A stretch of DNA of 64,000 nt from Streptomyces sp. NBC_01341 (GCF_035946055.1 NZ_CP108364.1:5146001-5210000); one strand, 5' to 3'. Shown: positions 26,027 to 34,650, counted from the first letter of the stretch. Notes: a model not told the origin generated them from the letters alone. Numbers and translations are program-made.

Positions 26027-26156
26027 AGTCATCATCCTTGGTGTGGGTCAGTGCCCGGTCCGGAGGTCCCGGATGGCTGGGAGCGGATCTGCCGAGAAGG
26101 GGTGTGTGGGATTGTGCGCGGCTGTGTCGTCTTTTGGGGAGGCTGTTTCCGGAACG

Positions 26157-27140
26157 TTATGACGAGATCTCGAAGCGGTTGAGCGAGCCCGGCAGACGGG
26201 TGCCGAGGGCGGCCATGCCCCCGTCCGCCCCGTGCCGCGCGAGCAGGTCCAGGGCGAGCCGGCCGCGCCGCACCCGCTCCTTGGCGGTGGCAAGTGCCAG
26301 CTCCCGCAGGTGCTGGCCGTAGGGGTAGATCCCGGGCGCCCTGGAGAGGCCGAACTTCAGGTACAGCGGCGCGCCTCGCCGGATCAGTTCGGCGACCTCG
26401 TACATCCGTACATAGCCCCCGAGGTCGTCCGGGGCCTCGATGTAGACGTCCATCGGCGCCGCCGAAACCCGGCGGATCTCGGTGAACTGAGCGAGGGTCA
26501 GGTCGGACGGCACGTTGACCGAGTCGGCGCCCAGTCCCTCGAACACGGCGTACGAGGCCGGGTTCACCGGCCCGATCAGCGCCGACACCTTGAAGGTGGT
26601 GTCCGCGGGCAGTGCCCCCTGCTCGCGGAGCCGGTGCAGGGTCCAGAGCACCCCCTCGTCGGCCACGAGCAGGCACTTCACCCCCAGCCCGGTCGCGCGC
26701 AGGGCGTCCTCGACGCAGCCGGCCAGGGCGTCGTGGCCGCGTGCCCGCAGGCCCGCGCCACCGGAGTCCGTGCGCACCGAGGCGCCGGTGTCCCAGGTGC
26801 CCCGCGGTCCCGTGAACAGGCAGAGCTCGATGTCCCGTTCGGCGCAGCCCTCCACCATGTCGGTGATCTCCGTGTCGGTCAGCATCCAGATGCCACTGCC
26901 CTGGCTGATGCGGTGCACGGGCACGTCGAGCCTTGCGGACTCCTTGAGTACGACGCCGAGGGCCTCCGGGCCCTCCACGGACGGCACCTCCGTGCGCCAG
27001 CCCCCTCCGTCGGGGAAGGCGTGCGGTGAGGCGTCGGCCGGGGACAGGGGCGCCGGGCCGAGGCCCAGCGCGGGGAGCACGGCGTCGCCGGGGCGGCGGG
27101 GGCCGGCCGTGCCGGGGGTGGGGGCAAGCGCGTCGTTCAC
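26157..27140 (-). CDS. U32-peptidase-like (TIM-barrel) protein of unknown function
   Basis: The 327-residue protein does not match a family that I can name with confidence. The pattern of repeated strand-helix units ('VKCLLVADEGVLWTLHRL', 'KVSALIGPVNPASYAVFEGLGADSVNVPSDL', 'MDVYIEAPDDLGGYVRMYEV') looks like a TIM barrel and recalls U32 peptidase-type proteins. The first 40 residues are proline-rich. GTG 27140 is preceded by AAGGAC, and the CGAAATACCGAAC motif also found at the operon head lies just upstream. It is placed between catabolic enzymes and transporter genes, so a part in processing the same sugar or its derivative is likely. Confidence 0.6.
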   Translation of the reverse strand: MNDALAPTPGTAGPRRPGDAVLPALGLGPAPLSPADASPHAFPDGGGWRTEVPSVEGPEALGVVLKESARLDVPVHRISQGSGIWMLTDTEITDMVEGCAERDIELCLFTGPRGTWDTGASVRTDSGGAGLRARGHDALAGCVEDALRATGLGVKCLLVADEGVLWTLHRLREQGALPADTTFKVSALIGPVNPASYAVFEGLGADSVNVPSDLTLAQFTEIRRVSAAPMDVYIEAPDDLGGYVRMYEVAELIRRGAPLYLKFGLSRAPGIYPYGQHLRELALATAKERVRRGRLALDLLARHGADGGMAALGTRLPGSLNRFEISS

Positions 27141-27153
27141 GACAGGTCCTTCA

Positions 27154-27167
27154 TGTTCGGTATTTCG
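27154..27167. promoter_or_regulatory. Second copy of the sugar-operon motif
   Basis: TGTTCGGTATTTCG repeats exactly the 14 bases at 29440-29453. It lies 14-27 bases upstream of GTG 27140. Here it is followed by GGACGACATTCGGG, a partial second half-site. Confidence 0.45.
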
Positions 27168-27249
27168 GACGACATTCGGGTCTCGGGGTGTGCGCCGGTA
27201 CGGAAGCGGTCAGGACGCCGTACCGGCGCACGGATCAAGGAGGGCCCGG

Positions 27250-28269
27250 TCAGGGCCGCAGCAGCACCTTCCCGGTGTCCGGAGCCCCACTGCCCACCAG
27301 CGCCACCGCTTCGGCGAACCGTTCGAGCGGGAACTCGTGCGTGATCAGCGGCGCCGGATCGAGCAGCCCGGCCGTGAACGCCCGCACCGCGTGCGACCAG
27401 GCCGCCGACGGCGCCCCGAACACACTGCGCACGGTCAGCTGACTCAGCGACAGGTGCACCGGGTCGATCCCCCTGGCTCCCGGGGTGAACATCCCGGTCA
27501 GCACCACCCGCCCCCCGCGCCGCGCCAGCAGGCACGCGTCCGCGGCGGTGGACGGCGCCCCGGCCGTCTCCACGACCAGGTCGTAGCGTCCCCGGACCTC
27601 CTCCGCTTCCTTGGGGCCGAGGGCCTGGCCCGCCCCGAAGTCCATGGCCCGGGAAGCGCGTTGCTCCCTCGGGTCGATCACCGTGAGCTCGGCGGGCGAC
27701 ACCGCGGCCAGCAACTGGACCGCGAGCAGCCCGAGTGTGCCCGCGCCCAGCACGGCGATCCGCTCACCCGGCTCCGGGGCACCGGCCCGCACCGCTGCCG
27801 CGATCACCGCGGCCGGCTCCAGCAGGGCGGCGGCCCGCAGGTCCGCGTCGTCGGCCAGCGGGTGGAGCAGCCGGGCGGGGACGACCACGTGGTCGGCGAA
27901 CGCGCCGGGCCGGGTGAACCCCGTCTCGTCGTAGCCCGTCGTGCACAGGGAGGTCTCGCCGTATCTGCACCGCTCGCAGTGCCCGCAGGCCCGGAAGCCC
28001 TCGGCGACCGTGCGCCGTCCTTCCAGCGCGGGATCGACGCCCTCGCCCACGGCCTCGACCGTCCCGGACCACTCGTGGCCCGGCACCACGGGGTAGCGCA
28101 CGTAGGCCGGGTCGCGGTGGCCGTCGTACAGCTCGCGGTCGCTCATGCAGATCCCGGCCGCCGCGACCCGCACCCGGACCTCACCGGGGCCCGGCTGCGG
28201 GACTGGCCCCTCGGACAGCCGGTGGCTGCCGGGCCGCTCCACGACCAACGAGCGGGATACGCGGCTCAC
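27250..28269 (-). CDS. Zinc-dependent alcohol/polyol dehydrogenase (MDR family)
   Basis: The 339-residue oxidoreductase has the catalytic zinc ligands in 'AGICMSDRELYDG' and 'VPGHEWSG', the structural zinc cluster 'CGHCERCRYGETSLC', and the Rossmann motif 'AVLGAGTLGLLAVQ'. It probably oxidises a sugar, sugar alcohol or sugar acid with NAD(P). GTG 28269 overlaps the stop of the dehydratase by 4 bp (GTGA), which fixes the start and indicates coupled translation. The upstream open frame is a shadow. Confidence 0.88.
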   Translation of the reverse strand: MSRVSRSLVVERPGSHRLSEGPVPQPGPGEVRVRVAAAGICMSDRELYDGHRDPAYVRYPVVPGHEWSGTVEAVGEGVDPALEGRRTVAEGFRACGHCERCRYGETSLCTTGYDETGFTRPGAFADHVVVPARLLHPLADDADLRAAALLEPAAVIAAAVRAGAPEPGERIAVLGAGTLGLLAVQLLAAVSPAELTVIDPREQRASRAMDFGAGQALGPKEAEEVRGRYDLVVETAGAPSTAADACLLARRGGRVVLTGMFTPGARGIDPVHLSLSQLTVRSVFGAPSAAWSHAVRAFTAGLLDPAPLITHEFPLERFAEAVALVGSGAPDTGKVLLRP

Positions 28270-29420
28270 TTGGGCTGCCTCTTCTCCCAGCCGTCCGCCC
28301 ACAGGTCGAACCGCGCCTGCTGCTGCGGGAACTCCGCCGCCGCGTCCACGTCCAGCTCGACGCCGAGCCCGGGGGCGTCGGAGAGCTCGAAGCAGCCGGT
28401 GGCGGGATCGACGGCGGGAGCGCCCTTGACGACCTTCTTGATGTCGGCGTCCGCGAAGTCGTTGAAGTGCTCGAGGATCTTGAAGTTGGGGGTGCATCCG
28501 GCGACCTGGAGGCTGGCCGCGGTCAGTACCGAACCGCCCACGTTGTGGGGTGCGATCAGGGTGTAGTGGGTCTCCGCGGTCGCCGCGAGCTTGCGGGTCT
28601 CCAGGATGCCGCCGATGTGACCGACGTCCGGCTGGATGATGTCGGCCGCCTGGGACTCGAACAGCTCGCGGAACTCGATCCGGTCGTGGATGCGTTCACC
28701 GGTCGCGATCGGCAGGTCGACCTTCTCCGCGACCTTGGCGAGCGCCTTGAGGTTCTCCGGCGGCACAGGCTCCTCCAGCCACGCCGGGTTGAACGGTGCC
28801 ATCTCGCGGGCGATCCGCACCGCCGTCGACGGGCTGAACCGCCCGTGCATCTCCAGCATCAGCTCGGTGTCCGGCCCGATGGCGTCCCGCACGGCCTCGA
28901 TGAGGGACACCGCGTACCGCGTCTCCTCCTGGCCGAGCTCGAAGTGGCCCGTGCCGAAGGGATCGATCTTCAGCGCCCGGTAGCCACGCTCCACGACGCC
29001 CTGCGCGGCCTTGTGGTAGGCCTCCGGGGTGCGCTCCGTGGTGTACCAGCCGTTGGCGTACGCCTTGACCCGGTCGGTGACCTTCCCGCCGAGCAGCTGC
29101 CACACCGGGACGCCCAGCGCCTTGCCCTTGATGTCCCAGCAGGCCATCTCGACGACCGCGATGCCGGACATCACGATCTCCCCGGCCCGCCCGTAGTCGC
29201 CGTACTTCATCCGCTTGACGAGGTCCTCGACCGCGAACGGGTCGGACCCGGCGATGTGATTGGCCGTGGCCTCCCGCAGATAGCCGAGCAGTGCGTCGGT
29301 GCGGCCCAGCATCCGGGTCTCGCCGACACCGGTGAGGCCCTCGTCGGTGTGGACCTGGACGTAGGTGAGGTTCCGCCACGGCGTGCCGACGACATGCGTG
29401 CTGATTCCGGTGATGCGCAC
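28266..29420 (-). CDS. Enolase-superfamily sugar-acid dehydratase (mandelate racemase group)
   Basis: The 384-residue enzyme has the capping domain and a barrel with 'RALKIDPFG' (K151-x-D153), 'LMLEMHGRFSP', 'WLEEPVPPEN', 'IATGERIHDR' and 'IAPHNVGGSVLTAA'. This set resembles galactonate/gluconate-type dehydratases, which abstract the alpha proton of an aldonic acid and eliminate water with Mg. The exact sugar acid cannot be decided. GTG 29420 has AGGAGAGG upstream. It is the first gene of the sugar operon, directly behind the inverted repeat at 29440-29468. Confidence 0.82.
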   Translation of the reverse strand: MRITGISTHVVGTPWRNLTYVQVHTDEGLTGVGETRMLGRTDALLGYLREATANHIAGSDPFAVEDLVKRMKYGDYGRAGEIVMSGIAVVEMACWDIKGKALGVPVWQLLGGKVTDRVKAYANGWYTTERTPEAYHKAAQGVVERGYRALKIDPFGTGHFELGQEETRYAVSLIEAVRDAIGPDTELMLEMHGRFSPSTAVRIAREMAPFNPAWLEEPVPPENLKALAKVAEKVDLPIATGERIHDRIEFRELFESQAADIIQPDVGHIGGILETRKLAATAETHYTLIAPHNVGGSVLTAASLQVAGCTPNFKILEHFNDFADADIKKVVKGAPAVDPATGCFELSDAPGLGVELDVDAAAEFPQQQARFDLWADGWEKRQPK

Positions 29421-29439
29421 GGGTGTTGCCTCTCCTGGG

Positions 29440-29468
29440 TGTTCGGTATTTCGTCACACGTTCGAAAT
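29440..29468. promoter_or_regulatory. Candidate operator at the head of the sugar operon
   Basis: TGTTCGGTATTTCG (29440-29453) contains ATTTCG (29448-29453), which faces CGAAAT (29463-29468) as an inverted repeat with 9 bases between. The same 14-mer recurs at 27154. The placement just upstream of the first gene fits an IclR- or GntR-type site; no regulator gene is adjacent. Confidence 0.5.
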
Positions 29469-29520
29469 GCTGGCGTGACCGTAATGACGGGCCAGGGGCG
29501 GTGTCAATGGTTCGCGCAAG

Positions 29521-29526
29521 TACGCT
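29521..29526 (+). promoter_or_regulatory. -10 element, leaderless promoter of the EI24 gene
   Basis: TACGCT is followed by 6 bases and ATG 29533. No ribosome site is present. Confidence 0.5.
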
Positions 29527-29532
29527 GACGCC

Positions 29533-30324
29533 ATGAGCGATCTCGGGGCGGGTTTCGGCTACTTGATAAAGGGGCAGCGCTGGGCTTTCGGGCACGGCCG
29601 GTGGTTCGGCTTCGGTCTCCTGCCCGCGTTGATCACCCTCGTCGTCTACGCGGGCGCCCTCGTCGGACTCGGTTACGGAGCCGACGACTTCGCCGGCTGG
29701 GTCACCCCGTTCGCCGACGACTGGTCCTCACCCTGGCAGGGTCTCCTGCGCAACACCCTGGTCGTCCTGGTCTTCGTCCTCGGACTGTTCCTCGCGGTCG
29801 TCACGTTCACCGCCGTGACCCTCCTGGTGGGTCAGCCGTTCTACGAGTCGCTCTCCGAGGAGGTCGACCGCAGCGAGGGCGGCGACGTGCCCGAGTCGGG
29901 CCTGCCCCTCTGGCGCGAGCTCTGGATCTCCGCCCGCGACTCCGTCCGCGTCCTGCTGCGCGTCGCGTTCTACGGGGTGCTGCTCTTCGCCCTCGGGTTC
30001 GTCCCCGTCATCGGGCAGACCGTGATCCCCGTGCTCGGCTTCTGCGTCACCGGCTACTTCCTGGCCGAGGAGCTCACCGCCGTCGCCCTCCAGCGCCGCG
30101 GCATGGTCCTGAAGGACCGGCTCGTGCTGCTGCGCGGCCGCAGGATGATGGCACTCGGCTTCGGCGTCCCGCTCGCCCTCGCCTTCGTGGTCCCGCTCGT
30201 CGCCGTGTTCCTGATGCCCGGAGCCGTCGCCGGGGCGACGCTGCTGGCCCGTGACCTCACCGCTCCGCCCTCCCTCCCCGAGCCCCAGCCCGCGCCGGCC
30301 CCGCACTCGCTGCGCAAGGGCTGA
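29533..30324 (+). CDS. EI24/CysZ-type membrane protein
   Basis: The 263-residue protein has six hydrophobic segments and the EI24 pattern: 'GFGYLIKGQRWAFGHGRWFGFGLLPALITL' region at the start, 'LVGQPFYESLSEEVDR' mid-protein and 'FYGVLLFALGFVPVIGQTVIPVLGF'. Bacterial members include CysZ, a sulfate transporter, but most actinobacterial members have no proven substrate. The C-terminus is a Pro-rich cytoplasmic tail. It is divergent from the sugar operon and converges on the second aldose epimerase with a 10-bp gap. Confidence 0.8.
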   Translation: MSDLGAGFGYLIKGQRWAFGHGRWFGFGLLPALITLVVYAGALVGLGYGADDFAGWVTPFADDWSSPWQGLLRNTLVVLVFVLGLFLAVVTFTAVTLLVGQPFYESLSEEVDRSEGGDVPESGLPLWRELWISARDSVRVLLRVAFYGVLLFALGFVPVIGQTVIPVLGFCVTGYFLAEELTAVALQRRGMVLKDRLVLLRGRRMMALGFGVPLALAFVVPLVAVFLMPGAVAGATLLARDLTAPPSLPEPQPAPAPHSLRKG

Positions 30325-30334
30325 GGCCCCGGCG

Positions 30335-31327
30335 TCAGCGCACCGAGAAGCCGTACACCGTCGTCGAGACGAACTCCTCGCCCGGGCGCAGCACGGTGCC
30401 CGGAAACTCCGGGCGGTTCGGGGAGTCCGGGAAGTGCTGCGTCTCCAGGGCGATCCCGGCGCACGGCCCGAACGGGTCACCGCCGAGGTGGTCCGCGGTG
30501 TACAGCTGGAGTCCCGGCTCCGTCGTGCGGACCGTCAGCAGACGACCGGACGCGGGGTCGTACAGCTCGGCGACCGGCTCCCCGCCGGTCTCCTCCAGCA
30601 CGTAGTTCGTGTCGTAGTGCGGGCCCACCGGCTTCGGCTCACGGAAGTCGAAGCGCGTGCCGTCCACCGGCGCGAACTCCCCCGTGGGGACGGACTCCGC
30701 GTCCACCGGCGTGATCAGCCCGGCCGCCAGCCGCAGTTGGTGTCCCAGGGCGCTGCCGCTGTCCGCACCGGCCAGGTTCCAGTAGGTGTGGTTCGTCAGG
30801 TTCAGCACGGTCGGCGCGTCCGTCGTCGCCCGGTAGCCGATCCGCAGGGCGCCGTCCGCGTCCAGGGTGTACGTCACGGTGACCGCGAGCCGCCCCGGGA
30901 AGCCCTCCTCGCCGTCCTCCGCGACGAGCGAGAGCCGCACACCGTCCGGCACCTCCTCGGCGCCCCAGACGCGCTTGTCGAAGCCGCGCCCGCCGCCGTG
31001 CAGGGTGTTGCGGCCCTCGTTGCGCGAGATCCGGTGCGTCCGCCCGTCCAGGACGAAGGAGCCGCCCGCGATCCGGTTCGCGTACCGGCCGACCACGGCA
31101 CCGAAGTAGGGTCCCGTGTGCGTCTCGTAGCCCTTGACGTCCGGCATCCCCAGGGCAACCTCCGCCCGGCCGCCGTCCCTGCCGGGCACCTCCACCGACT
31201 GCACCACGGCGCCGTACGTCAGCACACGCACCCGCGTGCTCCCGCGCTCCAGCGTCCAGCGCCGGACCGGCGTGCCGTCCGCGAGGGCGGAGAAGTCTTC
31301 GCTGCGTACCGCTGTACCCGTCGTCAC
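30335..31327 (-). CDS. galM: Cytoplasmic aldose 1-epimerase (GalM)
   Basis: This 330-residue mutarotase has no signal peptide. Motifs are 'GAVVGRYANRIAGG', 'LHGGGRGFDKRVWG', 'LTNHTYWNLAG' with the catalytic histidine, and 'LETQHFPDSPNRP'. It supplies the correct anomer of galactose or glucose to cytoplasmic kinases. It is a paralogue of the Tat-exported enzyme at 20907-22064. GTG 31327 is chosen because a -10 TAAAGT lies 8 bases upstream; the frame open to 31429 runs into the SGNH gene. Confidence 0.85.
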   Translation of the reverse strand: MTTGTAVRSEDFSALADGTPVRRWTLERGSTRVRVLTYGAVVQSVEVPGRDGGRAEVALGMPDVKGYETHTGPYFGAVVGRYANRIAGGSFVLDGRTHRISRNEGRNTLHGGGRGFDKRVWGAEEVPDGVRLSLVAEDGEEGFPGRLAVTVTYTLDADGALRIGYRATTDAPTVLNLTNHTYWNLAGADSGSALGHQLRLAAGLITPVDAESVPTGEFAPVDGTRFDFREPKPVGPHYDTNYVLEETGGEPVAELYDPASGRLLTVRTTEPGLQLYTADHLGGDPFGPCAGIALETQHFPDSPNRPEFPGTVLRPGEEFVSTTVYGFSVR

Positions 31328-31335
31328 GATCAAGG

Positions 31336-31341
31336 ACTTTA
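31336..31341 (-). promoter_or_regulatory. -10 element overlapping the SGNH stop codon, leaderless promoter of galM
   Basis: On the minus strand the TAA stop (31341-31339) of the SGNH gene forms the first half of TAAAGT. After 8 more bases comes GTG 31327. galM thus has a promoter independent of the upstream gene, without untranslated leader. Confidence 0.5.
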
Positions 31342-32250
31342 CGCGGGCGGCCCGGACGCGGTGACCTTGCGGTAAGCGATCTCCGCCAGCCTGGCCTGGC
31401 CGTTGCGGCCCGGATGGAACCAGTCCCACTCGCTGAGCTGCTTCCCGGTGAAGCGGTAGTCGAAGACCGCGCCGCCGTCGTCACGGCACAGCTCGTCCCC
31501 GGCGCAGACGTCCCGCAGCACCTCGTTGTACGCGACGACCCGCTCCCGCACCGCGTCGCGCCGCGCGACGGCGGCCGCGCCCATGTCGTCCGCGTCGCCC
31601 AGCATCGACCGGCAGATCCCCAGCTTCCAGATCTGCTTGCCGAGCGGGTTCGCGCGCCCGGTCGACCAGAGCCGCTTGAGGTCCGGGACGCTGGAGACGT
31701 ACAGCTGCGCCTTCGGTGCGGCGGAGCGAAGCTGCCGCACCGAGGCCTCGAACGACGCCCGGAAATCCGCCACGGGCGTCATCAGCCGCACCGAGTCACG
31801 GCATGCGTCGTTCGCGCCGATCATCACGGTGACGAGTGCGGGGTCCTCCTTCGCGGCCAGCGCCATCTGCTCCGGCAGCTGCGCCATCCGTGCGCCGGAC
31901 ACCGCGTGGTTCCAGCTGTGCGTCGGCGCCTTCGACGTCCCCAGCAGGCGTACGGCGAGGCTCCGTACCCCGGCGTCGGTCCCCGTCGCCCAGGACACCT
32001 CGGGGCAGTCGGCCAGCACCGAGCAGGCGTCGAAGCCCCGGGTGATGGAGTCCCCGACGGCCGCGACGGATGCGGGGCTCGCGTCCCACGCCGGCGAGGG
32101 CGACGGGCTGCGCGGCCCCGCAGCGCCCGGTGCGCCGCCGCCCTGACCGGAGGACGAGCATCCCGTGAGCGCGACGCCCGCGACGACCGCGACCGCCGTC
32201 AGAGTGGCACCGCCGCCGCGGACACGACGGCGGGACGAACGCTCGGGCAT
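31339..32250 (-). CDS. SGNH/GDSL-family hydrolase lipoprotein
   Basis: The 303-residue protein has a lipobox ('VAGVALTGCSSS', Cys near residue 28), a Gly/Pro-rich linker, and an SGNH fold. Block I is 'AVGDSITRGFDA' (nucleophile Ser), block III is 'VMIGANDACRD', and block V is 'WDWFHPGRNGQ' (catalytic Asp/His). Members are extracellular esterases or lipases. ATG 32250 has GGAGGGAA 7 bases upstream. It lies directly upstream of galM with 11 bp between, but galM has its own promoter. Confidence 0.85.
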   Translation of the reverse strand: MPERSSRRRVRGGGATLTAVAVVAGVALTGCSSSGQGGGAPGAAGPRSPSPSPAWDASPASVAAVGDSITRGFDACSVLADCPEVSWATGTDAGVRSLAVRLLGTSKAPTHSWNHAVSGARMAQLPEQMALAAKEDPALVTVMIGANDACRDSVRLMTPVADFRASFEASVRQLRSAAPKAQLYVSSVPDLKRLWSTGRANPLGKQIWKLGICRSMLGDADDMGAAAVARRDAVRERVVAYNEVLRDVCAGDELCRDDGGAVFDYRFTGKQLSEWDWFHPGRNGQARLAEIAYRKVTASGPPA

Positions 32251-32482
32251 CAGAGTCTTCCCTCCGGTCACACGGGTGATTGTGCCCCTGGCACAACCGG
32301 ACAGCCCCAGGTGGCGGGCCCGCGCGCCCTCGCGGGTGAATGCTGTGGGAATCATGGGCCCGGGACCGACGGTACGTCACACGCCCGGCCCCGGCGCACG
32401 GTAGCTTTTCCCCGTCGAACCAGTGGCGCCCGACCGGCCCGCGTATGAATCGGCGGGGTCCGGTAAGTTATCTCACGTCACA

Positions 32483-32488
32483 TACTGT
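32483..32488 (+). promoter_or_regulatory. -10 element upstream of the DUF3145 transcript
   Basis: TACTGT fits TANNNT and lies in an A/T-rich patch (32462-32500). The start would fall near 32495, just upstream of the small coupled frame. Confidence 0.35.
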
Positions 32489-32512
32489 CCCTTTTCAGGA
32501 GATTCACTCCCG

Positions 32513-32617
32513 ATGCTGTTTACTGAAGACAACCTCGGGAGCCGGCCGGGAAGAGGCGGTACGGGCGCGAGGCCGCTGGGGAAGGCGAACCTCGTCCCAC
32601 ACTGGAGGTCCCGGTGA
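32513..32617 (+). CDS. Possible 34-residue upstream peptide coupled to DUF3145
   Basis: ATG 32513 follows CAGGAGATT at a workable distance. The frame of 34 codons ends in TGA 32615-32617, which overlaps the GTG start of DUF3145 (GTGA). The peptide begins 'MLFTEDNLGSRPGRGG', is basic, and matches no family known to me. Its overlap and ribosome site suggest translational coupling or control; it may also be an accidental frame. Confidence 0.35.
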   Translation: MLFTEDNLGSRPGRGGTGARPLGKANLVPHWRSR

Positions 32618-33108
32618 CGACACGTGGAGTCCTGTACGTTCACTCCGCACCGCGCGCGCTGTGCCCGCATGTCGAATGGGCGGTAGCGGGTGTGCTCGGT
32701 GTGCGGGTCCAGCTCGACTGGATCAGACAGCCGGCGTCGCCCGGCACATGGCGGTCCGAATTCTCCTGGAAGGGCCGCGCGGGTACCGCCTCGGAGCTGG
32801 CCTCCGCCCTGCGCGGCTGGGACATGCTGCGCTTCGAGGTGACGGCCGAGCCCTGCCCGACGGCCGAGGGCGAGCGCTACAGCTCCACGCCCGGCCTCGG
32901 CATCTTCCACGCCGTGACCGGCATGCACGGCGACATCCTGGTCCCCGAGGACCGGCTGCGGGCCGCCCTGGCACGCTCGGTGAGCGGCGAGACGGACCTG
33001 GAGGCCGAGGTGGCCAAGCTCCTGGGCAAGCCCTGGGACGACGAACTGGAGTCCTTCCGGCACGCGGGTGAGGGCGCCCCGGTCCGCTGGCTGCACCAGG
33101 TCGTCTGA
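32614..33108 (+). CDS. DUF3145 family protein
   Basis: The 164-residue protein begins 'MTTRGVLYVHSAPRALCPHVEWAVAGVLG' and contains 'LDWIRQPASPGTWRSEFSW' and 'GIFHAVTGMHGDILVPEDRL'. These are features of the actinobacterial DUF3145 family. No enzymatic motif is evident. GTG 32614 has GGAGG 6 bases upstream. It converges on the fab operon and shares its terminator. Confidence 0.82.
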   Translation: MTTRGVLYVHSAPRALCPHVEWAVAGVLGVRVQLDWIRQPASPGTWRSEFSWKGRAGTASELASALRGWDMLRFEVTAEPCPTAEGERYSSTPGLGIFHAVTGMHGDILVPEDRLRAALARSVSGETDLEAEVAKLLGKPWDDELESFRHAGEGAPVRWLHQVV

Positions 33109-33247
33109 CCCGGCCTGCGTGGCTCCGCCCGTCGCCCGTCCCGCCGGTCGCGCGCGTGCTCGGCCCCGCGCCGGCGGACGCCCTCCGGCCTTCGCCCGGA
33201 CACGGAGTCCATCCTCGTACACCCCCGGCAGTGTCCGTGGTGCGCGA

Positions 33248-33293
33248 AAGGCCCGCTCCCCGGGAGCTTGGCGGTTCCTGGGGAGCAGGCCTT
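33248..33293. terminator. Bidirectional terminator of the fab operon and DUF3145
   Basis: AAGGCCCGCTCCCC (33248-33261) pairs with GGGGAGCAGGCCTT (33280-33293) at 13 of 14 positions around an 18-base loop. Confidence 0.7.
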
Positions 33294-33308
33294 ACACGGA
33301 TCGCGCGG

Positions 33309-34571
33309 TCAGACGGAGCGGAACGCGAGCACCACGTTGTGGCCGCCGAAACCGAACGAGTTGTTGATCGCGGCGATCGAACCCTCCGGCAGCGCGCGCG
33401 GCTCACCACGCACGATGTCGGCGTCGACGTCCGCGTCGAGGTCGTCGACGTTGATCGTGGGCGGCGCCATCCGGTTCCGCAGCGCCAGCACGGTCGCCAC
33501 GGTCTCGATACCGCCCGCGCCACCCAGCAGGTGACCCGTCATCGACTTCGTGGCGGAGATCGCGACATGGTCCAGGTCCTCGCCCAGCACCTGGCGCAGC
33601 GCCTTGATCTCGGCGATGTCGCCCTGCGGCGTGGACGTGGCGTGCGCGTTCAGGTGGACCACCTCGGACGGCTTCAGGTCCGTGGAGTCCAGCAGGTTGC
33701 GCATCGCGGCGGCGATCCCGCGCCCGCTGGGCTCGGGCTGCGCGATGTGGTGGGCGTCGGCCGACAGGCCCTGGCCCAGCACTTCGCAGTAGACCCGGGC
33801 ACCCCGCGCGGCGGCGTGCTCCGCGGACTCCAGGATCACGACGCCGGCACCCTCGCCGAGGACGAATCCGTCCCGGCCGGTGTCGTACGGGCGGGAGGCC
33901 TTCTCCGGCTCGTCGTTGCTCTTGGACATCGCCATCATGTTGGCGAACGCGGCGATCGGCAGCGGATGGATCGCCGCCTCGGTGCCGCCGGCGACGACCA
34001 CGTCGGCGCGGCCGGTGCGGATCATCTCGACGGCGTACCCGATGGCCTCGGCACCCGACGCGCAGGCCGAGACCGGCGTGTGGACGCCCGCCTGGGCATT
34101 GACCTCCAGGCCGACGTTTGCCGCCGGGCCGTTCGGCATGAGCATGGGCACGGTGTGCGGGGAGACGCGGCGTACGCCCTTCTCCTTCAGCACGTCGTAC
34201 TGGTCGAGCAGGGTGATCACGCCGCCGATGCCGGAGGCGATGACCGAGCCCAGACGCTCGGGCTGGATCTTCTCGTCCTCACCGGCCTTGCCGGTGAAGC
34301 CGGCGTCCGCCCACGCCTCGCGGGCCGCGATCAGCGCGAACTGCGCCGAGCGGTCCAGCTTGCGGGCGAGCGGGCGGGGCAGAACCTCGCTCGGGTCGAC
34401 GGCCGCGAGGGCGGCGATCCGGACAGGCAGTTCGGCGAAACGTTCGCCCTCGAGAGGCTTGACGCCGGAGCGGCCGGCCATCAGACCTTCCCAGGTCGAT
34501 GCGGAGTCGCCACCCAGCGGAGTGGTTGCGCCGATACCGGTGACGACCACGGTGCGATTGGTCGGGCTCAC
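33309..34571 (-). CDS. fabF: 3-oxoacyl-ACP synthase II (KAS II)
   Basis: The 420-residue condensing enzyme elongates acyl-ACP with malonyl-ACP. The catalytic triad is intact: Cys in 'VSACASGAEAIGYAV', His in 'LNAHATSTPQGD', His in 'KSMTGHLLGGAGG'. GTG 34571 has GGAGAAG upstream and gives the family's usual length; the ATG frame up to 34634 is not needed. It is the last gene of fabD-fabH-acpP-fabF, 79 bp after acpP. Confidence 0.95.
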   Translation of the reverse strand: MSPTNRTVVVTGIGATTPLGGDSASTWEGLMAGRSGVKPLEGERFAELPVRIAALAAVDPSEVLPRPLARKLDRSAQFALIAAREAWADAGFTGKAGEDEKIQPERLGSVIASGIGGVITLLDQYDVLKEKGVRRVSPHTVPMLMPNGPAANVGLEVNAQAGVHTPVSACASGAEAIGYAVEMIRTGRADVVVAGGTEAAIHPLPIAAFANMMAMSKSNDEPEKASRPYDTGRDGFVLGEGAGVVILESAEHAAARGARVYCEVLGQGLSADAHHIAQPEPSGRGIAAAMRNLLDSTDLKPSEVVHLNAHATSTPQGDIAEIKALRQVLGEDLDHVAISATKSMTGHLLGGAGGIETVATVLALRNRMAPPTINVDDLDADVDADIVRGEPRALPEGSIAAINNSFGFGGHNVVLAFRSV

Positions 34572-34650
34572 TGGAAAATCTTCTCCACGTGTAGAGGGTC
34601 GTGAATCAGCGGCGCCACCGCCGGGTGGCGACACACGGAACGGGCTGGGA

